Source: Dermatemys mawii
Lineage: Eukaryota > Chordata > Testudines > Dermatemydidae
NCBI GenBank assembly: GCA_007922305.1
Contig: ML677385.1
Location: 10,364,470 to 10,428,469, forward strand
Direction of reading: 5' to 3'
Length of the DNA: 64,000 bases
Notes under the pieces: generated by a model
Told to the model about the DNA's origin: nothing
Databases searched by the model: none
Seen by the model: only the letters and a program-made list of their open reading frames with translations
Part shown: positions 21,381-34,330 of the stretch, in pieces
Layout of the letters: each line of letters starts with the position of its first letter
How positions within the stretch are numbered: the stretch's first letter is position 1
Position numbers and translations under genes: made by a program

Positions 21381-24300
21381 GAGTAACCACTGGGATATTG
21401 GGTATTGCCATTTTTGCACTTTTTTTTCATTTTTGCCAAAACAATTTATACAAATCGATACAAATTCAATAAATGTTTTGGTTAACCCAAATCTAAGTTT
21501 TTTAATGAAAAAATATTTTTGCCTAGCCCTCCCCAGGGATTACTGGCTCCCATTCTTGTGCCAGTGCCTCATGTTGCCTGTTTTACTATATTTGTTACCT
21601 ATTAAAAAATCTAAATGTGAATAGTAGTTACAAGAATGTTTTTGCTTTTGACAGATATGTATAGAAACCAGAATTTATCAATACAGCTAGACTGCAGTGG
21701 TTTTAATAGATCTCTCTGAAATCTGTGAAAGGGGATAAAAAATCAAGTCATAAACATTGTTTTTTAAAAAATGCCTTAATACTGCATTGGTTTAGTCTTC
21801 ATTGTAAAAAATAGGGACAGGAAAGAATTAGAAACTCATAAAAATGAGTTCTTTTATTTGAAGCTTTTTTTCATCCTTACTTCATTATCTATATGAAATT
21901 GCAGGAGCTACAATACTTAGAAAAGACTTATTTGGATAAAGAGAAGTTTGTTTAATATTTATATAATGTTATATTAAAATAACTTTTCCTTCCATCATGG
22001 TTTATGACTTCTACATTTGGGAAAGCCAAATATAATGATTAATTTTTTTCTTGAGAAAATCTAAAAATCGCTCTGCACTTGTAACATCCTTGGTAGTGAG
22101 TTTGTAACACTTCTGTGTGCTCTTCATTATTCTGCATAAATACTAGCTCTGAAATGTTTCACTTTAGCATTGGTAAGAATTTTTGGTTCTTAAAAATAAA
22201 GTTGAACCAATTTATAACCAATTCAGATATAGTGAAATTAAGTTTATTTTAGTTTGGTTTTTAAATTCTTTTTTGTTTGTTTTCCATTCAGGAGTGTGTG
22301 TATAATATATAATAAGCTGACTTCTGGTTTTGGTCCAGATAGGAAATGGAAGCATCTAAATTGTATCTTGCTGGAACTAGGAAGTTCCAGAAAGTTTGCA
22401 TAAGTATATTTTCCTGATAAGTGTCCCAGTCCAGTTTCTAAGCTGAACATAAGTTTGGATAACCTTTTAAAGTTTGCCTTCACTACTGATTTATTGCCCA
22501 GTTGTGTAATTTGGCTACTGGCCTGAGTATGTAGTAGGTTGGAGATACTGAAATAAGCTTTAAAGTATTGTGTGAAAAATAGCTTCTTAATAGTCCAAAG
22601 AGCCTCTTTTTCAGGGACTAGATGAAGCAAAAGAAACACTTGTAAATTTTCAGTAGCTGGGTTTAAGTAATGAACTGCCAAAACATTTCTGATAAGTAAA
22701 TTAGGTTATGTTGGATTCAGTGCATACATAATGACAGTAAATAAAAGCATTTCAAACATTATTTTGACCACTAATCACACCATTGGAACTAGATGATTTC
22801 CCTTTAAAATGCATTTTGACCATGACTCTCTCAAACAAATCACAAAAACATGAATAATTTATAGAGAAAATCTTCAAAACTGTTTGTTTTCTGAAGAACA
22901 TAGCCATACATTATTGGCTGTTAAAAAAGAGCTGTGCTTAAAATATGGTGAAAAGAGTCTGAGTATGCAGCTACATAAAAATAAAAATATTTTTACTGAA
23001 AACCTTGTATATGACAACTTTATAGCAAAAATTATCAACTTATCATTCACTTTTACACAAAATGGTATGCAGGTCCAGTAATGAATTACTGTGCTGCTGT
23101 TGTTCTCAATGTCTTAATAAAATAGCTATCATTATTACAATATCATCCATAAGATTTTTCTCACAGCTATTGAATACCCATAAAAACATGACCACTTGGG
23201 TGGAAAAAAATCAAACACATATAATCCAGAATTTGTCATCCAGTAGTCAGCCCTTTCTGGTTACAAAGATGTGCTTTGCACGTGTAATTTGTTTTGAAAA
23301 TTAAGATATTGATCTTTTTATGACTGGAATGTTGAAGAAACCCAATATAAATCTTATTCCACATATTTCAAGAACTTATTCACAACCTGTAGTTTCCTGG
23401 GTAGCTTCCATAAAATGTAATACTTATTAATCATCTGAGCCTTTTCTTTAAATTAAAATTATTAGGCCTCAATTATGCCTCCTATGAAGCTTACCTGTGA
23501 TTTGGAAGTGGAAAGAGTGCACTACCTGAGTACCAGTGCCAGTGAGAAATAGAGCTTTGAAAGGATTAATGCATCCTTAGTGCTGGGAGAAGAATCCCTT
23601 GCTAACCTTTGAAATCACTTTCCCTACACAGTACTGTAGCGGCAGCCCAGACACATTCCCCTCTCGGTCTGTGTAGCAAAAGTGATCTGGGGTCTTTAAA
23701 GGGGGTGCTGCCTAGTCTGGGATGGTATTTGTTGCTTGGCCCTTTAAGAACAGGTATCCTGTGGTTCTCTGAAGGATCTGGGAAATTTTAATTCCTGAAG
23801 GCCATCTAACAATTCCATGACCCTTCACAGTGTATAATGGAAACCTGTGGTTCAATAGACAAACAAGGTGAAATGATGCTCTGCATTTAGTTAGGGGAAA
23901 CCTGACCTGAAGGTGAGCTTTCTACTAAGGAAGTCTGAGATCAGCCAAGAATGAGAATCCAGTGAAGAGGCCTAGACAAGTGAAGACCCCCCACTTTCTT
24001 GGAAGATTAGGGAGCATTATAGGGAAGCCAGAGGAAGGGTTGCATAGAAAGAGGCACTAGGATGAAGAGTTATAGAATGTTTAATTCTCTTTAATTTTCT
24101 GGTCAGGACCAGAAAAGAGAAACTCTGAACAGAGGAGCATGCTTGTTTGAGAGGCAGTACTTAAAGAAATATTTTGGAATATGTTTTATTGTGTGAAGTG
24201 AGTAACCCTGGGCAATGAAGTGTAACTCAGAGAAAACTCCAGATAAACTTTTTTCTTCCAAGTAGGGGTGCAGAGTCAGTACTGTCAGGTGAGGAAGGGA

Positions 24301-26192
24301 AGAAGCACCCCATTTATATTGTAGTCAGGGAATAGAATGTGTCATAGTCTGCTAGAAGACCTTGGATTTGAATAGCCAGACATACAGTCAGTGTACCAGT
24401 GTTTGGTTGTTTATTATTATTTCTTTTTAGCTCTGGTGACCATTTCTCTTCTTTGGGGCCCTGCTGCCCTAGAGAAGTGGACTCTCATGAGGCTGGGACA
24501 GGTCTGGAAAAGTAACATTGATCTGTGTGGCTAAGGAAGGGGAAAGACTTAATTTAACCTGAAAAGAGCAAATATTTTTTTCACTGAATGGTTTTGGGGT
24601 GGAGGATGACTTGATTATAGGGCCAGGTCATCTAACTCTCTCTAAACATCAACCTACCTGGCCATCAGGTGGAGACAGGAGACCACCAACCAGAAGAGGG
24701 GAAACTGATGGGGAGAGGTGAAAATCTTATGTACAGTCTGCCCACACTAGTGACTCCTGCTTTCTCTGGTGTTCCTGAGTGTCTGTGGCCACAGGACTAG
24801 CCTCTTCATAGGCGTGCTAGAGGTGGAAAGAGCTCTCGCTCCGCACTTGAGTGCATCTTCACTAAAGAAGGCATAATTCAACATACCACTTCTACACAGA
24901 AATCTGCCTTTGTTGTTATTTATGCCTTTGTGGAATCTTTTTCACTTTTATGGGAGTCAGGTATCTCCTTACATGATTAGAGTTCCATGTGCAACTTGTT
25001 ATTCCTCTGGAGTTTGAACAAAATGCTGAGTGGTATCCTTCCCTGGGCCTCAGATTTCTAATTTAGTTTAAAATAATCAGTGAATCCAAAAGGAAGTAAA
25101 TATATTCTGTATACATCAGGGTTTAATTGCAAAACACAAATCAAATATATCTGAAGACATAAGGCCTTGCCATATTGGGTCAGACTCAAGGTCCAGCTCT
25201 TTCACTGTCCTGTCTCTAACTGTGATGCATATCAGATATTTCTGAAGAAGATTTAAGAACTCCACAGGTAATCTGATCCCATCATTAGGCTTCTTTTTTT
25301 CCTCAGTAAGTTAGAGAATGGCTTCAGATCTGAAGCATGAGGTTTACTATACCTTTGGAATTTATATGAGGATATCTTATTTTATTGAAAGAAATAGCTG
25401 ACTAAAACTCAATAGTATAGATATTTAAAATTCTGTGGGAAAGCAATGGTTTATTTTAAAGGCTTCAAAAGATATTTAAGCAGGATCTGCACTGAGACTT
25501 CCTATTTACCGTATTGTATGAGGGGAAAGAGAGAAAATAAATGTTTTTAATTAAATATTGTTTAAAGAACAGATTTTTTTAAAAAAAAATCTTGTGCTAA
25601 ATTTAACTAAAGCTTATATAAAATACTGTATAATCTGAAAACAGTAAAGATTGGTGAGAGTTCCACAGTAGAAATGTATCCTTAACATGATGTGAGAGCC
25701 TTTTATATGACTCACTTGTGGCCAACCATATAAAAGAAAGTACAGTCCTAAATCTCACAGCCCCTATTATTATGTTTTTTCCTTTATGTAGTTCAGTAGG
25801 AGAGGCATCATGACCTGCTAATTCAGAAATGCTGCTTACCTGTCACATACTTAAATAAAGATGAGTAGAAATACAAGTTTATTTTCTGCAGTTCCTGTGT
25901 GAATTTAGGTACTCAATAGACACTTCAAATGGGCTGCAGTTCTAGGTGTGCAATTTTGTGGGACTGTAGAAAGATATCTTGCAGAAATGACTGTAGAAAG
26001 AGGAACAATCAGCCACCTGACAAATGGAATTTTGAAAGAAGTTTTGGCCTTTATGTGCACAAAAAGCTATTCTGGTAATGCAGCTTTGGGTTAATAAAGA
26101 CAGCATAAAAGATTACTCATATTTACTGCTAAAATGAGTTGAGTTACGAGGGGTTTGAGAGCAGTCTACGAAGGAACCAATATTGGTGGACA
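21381..26192. other. intronic sequence, mostly unrecognised
   Basis: No host gene is seen. 21440-21530 resembles the degenerate AT-rich family of 2965-3170. 25155-25330 ('gccatattgggtcagac ... ggtccagctct') resembles an internal piece of CR1-type 3' UTR sequence. 23640-24720 is less AT-rich ('ggccctttaagaacagg', 'gtaaccctgggcaatg') and could be an old LTR, but I cannot find ends. The 145-codon minus frame at 22244-22681 has no recognisable domain. Confidence 0.5.
25155..25330 (+). repeat. CR1-type 3' UTR fragment
   Basis: The sequence 'ataaggccttgccatattgg' followed by 'gtcagactcaaggtccag' is a diverged copy of a motif seen in many sauropsid CR1-derived repeats. It has no coding capacity. 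Confidence 0.5.
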
Positions 26193-26525
26193 ATGTCCCC
26201 ACTTACAAATTTAATTACAGATTAATCATGATTAATATCAGTTTTAATCCCACTGTTAAGCAATAGAATACCCATTGACAATTATTAAATATTTTTGATG
26301 TTTTTCTACATTTTCAAATATGTTGATTTCAATTACAACACAGAATACAAAGTGTATAATGCTCACTTTATCATTTTACGGTGCAAATATCTGTAAAAAA
26401 TAGAAATATAAATGAAATAATAATATAAAAGAAATAGTATTTTTCAATTCACCTCATACAAGTACCTTAGTGTAATCTCTTTATAGTGAAAGTGCTACTA
26501 ACAAATGTAGACTTTTTTTTGTTAC

Positions 26526-27560
26526 TGTGACCAACGTTCCAGGGGAGCCAGCTGAGGTCACTCAATTACAATGAACAGCACAGAATGGGTCAGGCAATCT
26601 CCCAAACCTGGTGAATATTCCAATACTTAGATTTACCAAGTTGGCACAAATTAGCTTCTGTTATACCTCACTGGTTACTCAGAAGTCAGCAACAGAGTTT
26701 CCTTAAAGAAATACAGCCTCAGACCTCCACCTAGACACCCAAGTCAAAAATTACAAGAATTACTGAAAATTTTATTTATTATATGAAAAAGTTCTACCAA
26801 TCCCAAATACCAATACCTCCCAGGTGAATGAATATTCCAGATCTGACCCAAATACATGTATAAAGCCAATTCTTATTAACTAAATTAAATTCATTAAAAA
26901 AGAAAAGAGATAGAATATGGTTAAAAGATCAGTATACATACAGATAAGTACAATTCTTGAGGTTCAGATTCGTAGCAGAGATGATGAGCTTTATATTTGC
27001 AAAGAGTTCTTTTAGAATTTAGTCCATAGGTTATAGTCAGTGTCCAATATCATATTCAAGGTGGTCCAGTCAGCACTGGGATCTCAGTCCTTATGGCGTA
27101 GGCTCCCCTGCATGAAGCCTCAAGAAGATCTGAGATAAAAAGGATAGGGACCCAAGCCATTTTGTATACCGTTTCAGGGCTTCTTTGACAGGTTGGAGTC
27201 CTTTGCTGAACAATAGGCACTCATTTCCTAAGCATTGCTGGTAGTTATTCACACTTATTAGTTATTTAGCTCATTTCCTAAGCATTGCTGGTAGTTATTC
27301 ACACTTATTAGTTATTAGTTATTATAGTTATTCCACCATTCACAAATGATTTGCTATACATTTCAAAGAGAGATGAATACAACGATATTCTATGTTTACA
27401 GTTCATTTAAATGTTAAGATGTTCTTTTGATCTCTGAATTAACAGAATACCACATAGACAGGGACTGTTTGATTACATTGTTGACCTCTACCCAGATACA
27501 TGTAAATACCCCAAACCACAAACATTATCTCTGCATATGTTTTAAGGGTCATGCATTACA
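26526..27560. mobile_element. solo LTR (1,035 bp), TSD gttac
   Basis: The element begins 'tgtgaccaacg' and ends 'catgcattaca', and is flanked by exact 5-bp duplications 'gttac' at 26521-26525 and 27561-27565. The interrupted hAT arm resumes directly after the second copy. There is no internal region: no gag, pol or env sequence is seen, so this is a solo LTR left by LTR-LTR recombination. A 'aataaa'-like motif on the minus strand near 26770 suggests minus orientation. It contains a 50-bp tandem duplication at 27220-27319. Confidence 0.9.
27220..27319. repeat. 50-bp direct tandem duplication
   Basis: A unit starting 'ctcatttcctaagcattg' and containing 'ctggtagttattcacac' occurs twice, at 27220 and 27270, essentially without mismatch until the second copy ends. 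Near identity means the duplication is much younger than the surrounding element. Confidence 0.95.
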
Positions 27561-27975
27561 GTTACATAACTTCACTCAAAATCAAAACTTTAGAGCCTAA
27601 ATGTCCACTTGTCCTGCTTCTTGTTCAGCCAATTGCAACAACAAACAAGTTTGTTTACAGGAGATAATGTTTCCCACTTCTTATTTACAATATCACTAGA
27701 AAGTGAGAACAGGTGTTCGTATGGTACTTTTGTAGCTGGTATTGCAAGGTATTTATGTGCCCATATGCTAAATATTCATATTCCCCTTGATGCTTCGGCC
27801 ACCATTCCAAAGGACATGCTTCCATGCTGATGATGCTTGTTTAAAAAAATAAGTCTTAATTAGATTTGTGACTGAACTCCTTGGGGAGAATTTATGTCTC
27901 CTTCTCTGTTTTACCCACATTTTGCCATATATTTCATGTTATAGCTGTCTTAGATGATGACCGAGCACATGTTAT

Positions 27976-28500
27976 TTGTTTTACAAACATTTTCACTGCA
28001 AATTTGACAAAATTAAAGAAGGTACCAATGTGATATTTCTAAGGATAGCTATAGCACTCGACCCAAGGTTTAAGAATCTGAAGTGCCTTCCAAAATCTGA
28101 GGTGTGGAGCATGCTTTCAGAAGTCTTAAAAGAGCAACACACCAATGTGGAAAGTACAGAACCCGAACCACCAAAAAAGAAAATCAACCTTCTGCTGTGG
28201 CATCTGATTCAGATGATGAAAGTTAACAAGCATCCATCTACACTGCTTTGAAGCATTATCGAGCAGAACCTGTCATCAGCATCGACACATCTTCTGGAAT
28301 GGTGGTTGATGTATGAAGAGACATAGAAACTTGTAGCGTGTCTGGCATGTAAATATCTTGCGATGCCAGCTACAACAATGCCATGTGAATACCTATTCTC
28401 ACTTTCATGTGACATTGTAAATAAGAAATGGACAGCATTGTCTCCTGCAAATGTAAACAAAATTTTTTTCTTAGTGATAGGTTGAAAAGAAGTAGGACAG
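27976..28500 (+). pseudogene. hAT transposase C-terminal relic
   Basis: The first 91 codons contain 'ALDPRFKNLKCLPKSEVWSM' and 'PEPPKKKINLLL'. After a stop, sequence to about 28500 still aligns by eye to the dimerisation domain ('gcgatgccagctacaac', 'cctattctcactttc'), with several stop codons. Here the transposase runs on the plus strand, the opposite of copy A. It is a dead fragment. Confidence 0.75.
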
Positions 28501-28843
28501 AGTGGACTTGTAAGCTCTAAAGTTTTAAACTGATTTATTTTTGAATGAGGTTATTTTTTGTACATAAGTCTATATTTATAAGTTCATCCTCCACGATAAG
28601 CACTTTAGCACTTGTATGGGGTGAATTGAAAAATACTATTTCTTTTGTTTTTTACAGCACAAATATTTGTAATAAAAATAAATATAAAGCAAGCACTGTA
28701 CACTTTATATTCTGCTATAATTGAAATTAATATATTTCAAAATGTAGAAAACATCCAAAAATATTTAAATAAATGGTATTTTATTATTAACAGTGTGATT
28801 ACTTGCGATCATGATTAATTTTTTAAATCACTTGACAGTCCTA

Positions 28844-29817
28844 ATTATTGGAATATATTTGCCAGTCTGTTTGCAATCTTGAATGGACAAGAATACTGAG
28901 TGTACCTTCTGAAGGGAATTTATTGTATGTCCAGCAATCCAAATACAGGTCAAAGTGTAGAGAATCACACTTCTGTTCTACAGTGCCAATGGGGAATACA
29001 GGTGCAGTGATGTCTTCTTTTTAAAGAACACCACCACCATTCTGGTTGGTCTAAATAGTATAATTTTTTTTTCTCAGATGTGCCTTCCCAGGTCTCAGTG
29101 AGGCAAGTGAGGTGTGATTGGACTCACCGGGGGTTGGCCAATTCCTGAGATTCTGATGAGGAAAACGCTTGCGTTCAGCCATACATCATCCTCTTCTCCC
29201 CGCTTTCATTCTTTACTGTTCCTTAGAGCACACTTAGGGAATGTGCCTCCAATGAGGGAAATGGGGGGGGGGGTGCGGAAAGGGTTGGGAAGCTGATTGG
29301 CTCACACACGGGGATCCCTGTATTTAAAGCTTTGTTGGGCATCCATCAGACAATCTACCTCTTGTTGCTATTGCTGCCTTGTTTTCCCTGCCAATAGATG
29401 TGCTAATGCTATGCAGTGTTTCCAGGAGATGGTGCATCTGTTCAGATTGTTCTGGGATCAGGAATGATTTTTTTTCCTCATAGCCAAACTAGCATGTTTT
29501 TTTCCAGGAGGTGTGGAACAGAGGTCTTTTGCCTTCATTGCAGCATCACAGAGGCTCAGTTTTATAAGAATAATAGGAATAGAACTTTAATGTTGGGAAG
29601 TAGTGTGCAGCTGTCTAGTTAATCACAACTTGTGGCTTATGTTCAGTGTAAATAAAAGGACAAGGTTCCAGAGCAAATGAGTAAGAGAGGTGTATGACTG
29701 GCCTCACACAACTTAGAACTCCATTGGGATTCTAAACTTAGTGCTGGCTAAATAAATGATTTTTCAAGGTAAAAAATCTTTTTATAGGAGGTTTATGGGT
29801 ATGATGTAAATATTACT
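28844..29817. other. intronic stretch, possible unclassified repeat
   Basis: No gene is seen. 29090-29420 is locally less AT-rich, with a G run at 29264-29273 and 'gtatttaaagctttg', which could be the promoter part of an old LTR. No terminal repeats or target duplication could be found. Confidence 0.4.
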
Positions 29818-30541
29818 GGGTGAAATTCTACAGCCTATGTTAAGCAGGAGGTCTGGCTAGATCAGAGGTTGCCAAACTGTGGGGAAGACCCTGCTTAAGA
29901 GGAAACACGAGGAGGTTAACAGGGGGCAGCAGAGATAGAGGTGCTTCGGAGTCAGCTGCATTCTGCTGACTGCTGCTGGTGGTGGCACTATTAGGAGGCT
30001 GCTGCCCTTGCTTGACTGGAAATTTTGCCCAGGTTTGGGGAGGCAGTTGTGCTTAAGTTTGGATCGGGCAGGCAGCTTGGCAGCACTGAAGTGCAGGAAG
30101 AGCCTCCCTGGCAGCTGCAAATGATCTTGCTGGGTTCAGCAGCAGGTAAGAAGCATGACAGCTGAGCACCCAGTATCCACTCTTGACGGAGTGCATGGGG
30201 GAGAGGAAGAGAGTAAACTGGGAGCACCCCAGCCTCCCACAGGAACCCAGTGCCTATTCCTTCATCCGCAGATACTCAGCACTCACCATACCCTGTGTCC
30301 TTCCAGGCACCCACCCAACACCTTGGCTCCTACTCTCCCTGGCATAGCCAGTTTATCTGACTGGGCTATCCCTCTCCTATCTCCTGGATGGGAAGAGAGA
30401 TCCGAGGGGGGCGGGAAGAGAGGGGCATGCATGTGGCCTGAATCTCCAAAAGGGAGCAGAGCAAAAAAACCACACATTTGGGAACCTCTGGGTAAGATCA
30501 TCGATAATGGTCCCTGCTGGCCTTAAAATCTGTAAATTTAT
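29818..30541 (+). mobile_element. CR1 3' end, split by a hAT
   Basis: The left part (29818-29862, 'tgaaattctacagcc ... aggaggtctggctagat') and the right part (30491-30541, 'ggtccctgctggcctta') join into the normal CR1 3' end when the hAT at 29863-30490 is removed. Only the extreme 3' end of the LINE is present. Confidence 0.85.
29863..30490. mobile_element. non-autonomous hAT (628 bp) inside CR1
   Basis: The termini 'cagaggttgccaaactgtg' and, on the reverse complement, 'cagaggttcccaaatgtg' are inverted repeats. The flanks 'ggctagat' and 'ggtaagat' match at 6 of 8 positions. The GC-rich interior gives long chance frames (for example 30155-30526) with no transposase signature. Confidence 0.87.
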
Positions 30542-32721
30542 CAATATTTATTTTTTGTATGTGTTAAGTCTAGTTCAGATCAAGGGAAAATAGTATTTTC
30601 CCTCCCTTTTTAGTTAAGGCATTTTTTTCCAACCCACTGCAAGGATTTTTTTTCTTATGTATGAAGTCAGAAATCCTCACAGAGATTATATTACGTGTTT
30701 TGGAAGCTTTCCCGTTTCCTGTAAGGGAGTAAATAAGTTCTGTTTTAACAAAGAAATCACATCTCAGAAAACACAATTACTTTTCTTCTTTCCCTGTGCA
30801 TGATATAGATTTCTAATATTTTATTTGATTGTTAAAGTTTAATCCATTTATTCATAAGGCAGGAAAATTATCTGGTGTTTACAGCTCAGCACCCTCATTG
30901 TTCTTTGCATCAATTTGTTCCGCTGTTCCATATTGTCCAGTTAATTGTCCATGTGAGCAAACCTTTGGACAATATGTCATAGTATTTTGTTTGTTTGTTT
31001 ACTAAGCATACTTGATTTGGGTTTATTTCTTCCAGGAATGCTCTTAGTGAATATTGAACTGCTGACATTCCCTATTTCTTTACTTGGTAGTGGGATGTTG
31101 CTAGCAATTTTTTTCATTAAAATTGGGCATCACTTCTTGGGCTGTGAAATAATCTTGGACATTGTCTGTGTTTGTAAGTCTTTGGCAAGCTAATAGATTT
31201 TAAATATCGGTTAGAGACAAAGTGGGCAGCAAATTGTTCCATTCATAGCTGTTTTACCTGTTGGAAAGCTCCCAAAGGATTGAATTTGCCAAGAACGGTG
31301 CTGTCACATAGGCACTTTGATCTGTAACTAAGCAATTTCACTGATATTTTACATTATTATACACACATGTGGCATCCTGTTATTCATATTATTTTAATAA
31401 TCTGAGCAAACACTGAAAACCCAATCCAGTGGGATTTCTTCAACGTCTTCAATTTTAAGAGCAACAGAGATACTAGTCTCTTGCAATAAACCTTTGAAAA
31501 GTCCCATCAGAAGTAGGTGAGCAGGACATGTTTGTTTGATGGTATTACATGTCACTCAAATTTATGTGACCAGATGGATGGATTTCAAGCACTCAGGTCA
31601 ACTTTTTCCAATTTGGTGCTTAAATTTAGGCAACATATAAATCCACATTCAGGCCTGGTCTACATTACAATGTTTTGATGGCATAGCTATGTTGCTTAAG
31701 AGTGTGAGAGTCAGAGTGTGTTGAACAGATCATAGATGGGGTGAAAAATAAATAACAAAAACAAAATAAATGAGGAAATTAATTGTACAGAAAAAAACCT
31801 CAAAATAGGCAGAAGCTAGGACTTAATTGGTAGCTTACTGAGATTATGATGGATGACATCCAATGTGAATAAAACGGAGCCATATAAAGAGAAAAAAACT
31901 CTTCTATTTATACAGGGCCCATAACTTTTTTACAGCACATACAGCAGATACAGGGCCTGTGCTGCTAAACTACAAGAAAAATATAGATGCAACATTACCA
32001 GTATAATAAAATACAGAGTTCTGGTGCATGTTTTGGGCAATCTCTCTCTCTTTTTTTTTTTTTTAAACAGGGTGCAGCCCACAAAGTCAGATATATGTTG
32101 GAGTCTGCAGTCCTCAGCAGGGATACATGAATGTAGTGTTGGGACGCATTGTAAAGCACTCTGCAGCACATTTGTCCCACAAGCTATGCTTTGGCTACCC
32201 TGGTATAGATTTTGTATGGTTCTGGGTTTTCCTGAGTTGTGACTAAACCAATAAGAAGACGACTGTGTTTTGAGCATTTCTAAATCTCTTTGCAAGTGCA
32301 ACCTGAGTAAACAGCTGAGTAGCTTGAGTAATTCATTCATGTCCTAAGAAACTGGTGGTGGTTTCCAGTATTTGGTTGTTATCTGATATATGAATGCTCA
32401 TACAGGCAGTAATACTATTGACTGCTTCTAAAGGGATGTTCTGTGTGTGCCCTTGGTTCTTTTAGTAGCATTAGTGTACTGTCCGAGACCTTGTCACCCC
32501 TTAGAAGTTACCAACTGACTTTTCTTCCTGTCATGGGGTTAAATTATGCCCTTCCTTGCAAAAAAAAAAAAAAATGTGTGGAAGAGGGAAATCTTGGTTA
32601 GAAACATTACAGGGTAGTCGTTGCAAAAGAAAACAACAACAAAACTTTATATACTTCCTTCTTGGGAATTGGCCCAGTGCAGAAGAGACCATGCCTGAGA
32701 ATACCTACCTAAATTCCAGAC
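30542..32721. other. intronic sequence without recognised gene
   Basis: Mostly AT-rich and single-copy in appearance. 31653-31700 ('aggcctggtctacattac') looks like the end fragment of a DNA transposon related to 4443-4701. A CT run followed by T's is at 32041-32064 and a poly-A run at about 32561-32574. Confidence 0.55.
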
Positions 32722-33376
32722 CAGAGGTTCTCAAACTGTGGTCCACGGATAGTTCCCTCTAAGGTGGGCGCCTGGGCGGCCACACACAAGAGAATGAAGG
32801 ATTACCCACCTAATTAGTGGAGCTGTGCAGGTGTGATTCCACTAATTAGGTGCCTGGACCCTGGAGAAGAAGCACATATAAGCTGAGGTGATGGTCTTGG
32901 GAAGAATAGGGGATAGATGGGAGAGGGCAGTGGGTGAGAAGAGCGGCTGGAGGAATTTGGGATGTGCAGAGCTGCGGCAGCCAGAGAAAGAGGCGACTTT
33001 CCCCAGCTCTAGGACTATGGCTGCTGGAGAGAGACTCCCCTCCTTCCCTGACCCAGCTCGGGAACTGCTCTGGTGGGGGAGACCCCATTCCTTCCCAGCC
33101 CTGGCTTGGGGGCTACTGTGGCGGGAGAGAGAGGGCACGTCCATAGCATTAGAAAGGTAAGATTACGGATATTAAAATACGAGTTGTGCGCTTTTATTTG
33201 TAGAACAAAAAAAGTTTATTATTATTATGGTTTTTTTAATATAGCACTTTTATCCAAAGTGCTTTACAGTAGTTAGCTAATGGTACAGACAACATTTTGA
33301 AAGATCATTAAGTGGTCCACTGAAACCTTCAGCAATTTTCATACGGTCCATGAAAAAAAAAGTTTGAGAATCACTG
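32722..33376. mobile_element. hAT transposon (655 bp), probably composite
   Basis: The left end 'cagaggttctcaaactgtgg' pairs with the reverse complement of the right end 'cagtgattctcaaacttt'. The flanks 'ttccagac' and 'tcctagat' match at 5 of 8 positions. Just inside the left end, at about 32750, 'tagttccctctaaggt' looks like the terminus of a second nested element, followed by an inverted pair around 'ccacctaattagtgg' and 'ccactaattaggtg'. Interior frames are GC-rich chance frames. Confidence 0.8.
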
Positions 33377-33463
33377 TCCTAGATAAACCTTGTGTAATCT
33401 GAGGCAGTATCACGTAGCATGAAGAAATCAAGTCTTCCGTGTGGTTTAGGATTGACTAGAGAG

Positions 33464-33911
33464 CAGGGGTCTCAAACACGCGGCCCGCGGGGTTATTTCT
33501 TGCAGCCAGCCAAGTTCCTCATGCTCCTCCTCACCCCCTGGAGTTATTTCCTGCCGCCCGCTATGCTCCCCTCCCCCGCTCCTCCTCCCCTGAGCGTGCC
33601 GCATCTCTGCTCCTCTGCTTACCTCCAGGCGCTTCCCGCTGCCAAAGAGCTATTTGGCAGCACTTAGCGCTTTCCAGGAGGGAGGGGAGGCAGTGGGGAG
33701 CCGTGCGCTCAGGGGAGGAAGTGGAGAAGAAGCGGGGTAGGGGCAGGGATTTGAGGAAGGGGTGGGAAGAGGCGGGGAAAGGGCAGGACCACATGAAAGG
33801 CGTGGAGTGGGAGCGGGGCCAGGGGCAGGGCAGGGTGTCGGTGATGCAGCCCTCGAGACAGTGTACTAGTCCTCATGTGGCCCTTCTGGTAATTCAAGTT
33901 TGAGATCACTT
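33464..33911. mobile_element. GC-rich hAT transposon (448 bp)
   Basis: The left end 'caggggtctcaaac' pairs with the reverse complement of the right end 'aagtgatctcaaac'. Flanks are 'ctagagag' and 'ctctagag', matching at 6 of 8; the second is the classical preferred hAT target. The purine-rich interior produces overlapping frames on both strands without meaning. Confidence 0.82.
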
Positions 33912-34089
33912 CTCTAGAGTATTAATTACTGTACATATGAATGACATTCTCCACTTCTTAGGACAAGGTGAGTATTAAAAAATTATTCCAAACCCAGACC
34001 TTTTCTAATGAAAGGGAAACCTTTAAAGGGGTACCCAGGGCTGATAGAGAAACCACCCATAAAATGGAAGTCTTTCATTTCTTGTGATT

Positions 34090-34330
34090 ATTCACTGTCT
34101 GTCGCTAGACCATTTCTGTATCTGCGATATTTTTCTGAGATGAGATGACAAGAACTGAACACAGTATCACAGCTGAGACTATATCATTGATTTATATAAT
34201 GGCATTATATTTTCAGTATTATTTTCTATCCCATTCTTCACATATTCTAGCACTTTGTTTCCTGTCTTCACTGCAGCTTCACACTGAATAGAGGATTTTC
34301 ATTAAGCTTTCAACAATGACACTTAAGTGT
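34090..34330 (-). repeat. old CR1 fragment, minus orientation
   Basis: The stretch 'gacaagaactgaacacagta' and 'gatttatataatggcatta' matches a CR1 region whose better-preserved copy is at 57404-57580. It is diverged and non-coding. Confidence 0.6.

Larger units (their letters stand above)
26193..28843 (+). mobile_element. palindromic hAT element, copy B, split by an LTR
   Basis: The right end 'cacttgacagtccta' (to 28843) is well preserved and the left end near 26193 is degenerate. The outer arms, 26222-26520 and 28560-28843, are inverted copies ('aaatactatttcttttg' opposite 'aaaagaaatagtattttt'). The inner arms 27609-27830 (minus) and 28250-28500 (plus) both encode hAT C-terminal sequence. 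The middle (27976-28251, plus) is transposase. A solo LTR with an exact 5-bp duplication splits the left arm. Without the LTR the element is about 1.6 kb. Confidence 0.85.

Noticed and set aside
22244..22681. 145-codon minus-strand frame
   Set aside because: No domain recognised and no repeat family identified. It is intronic and lacks splice-flanked structure; probably chance.
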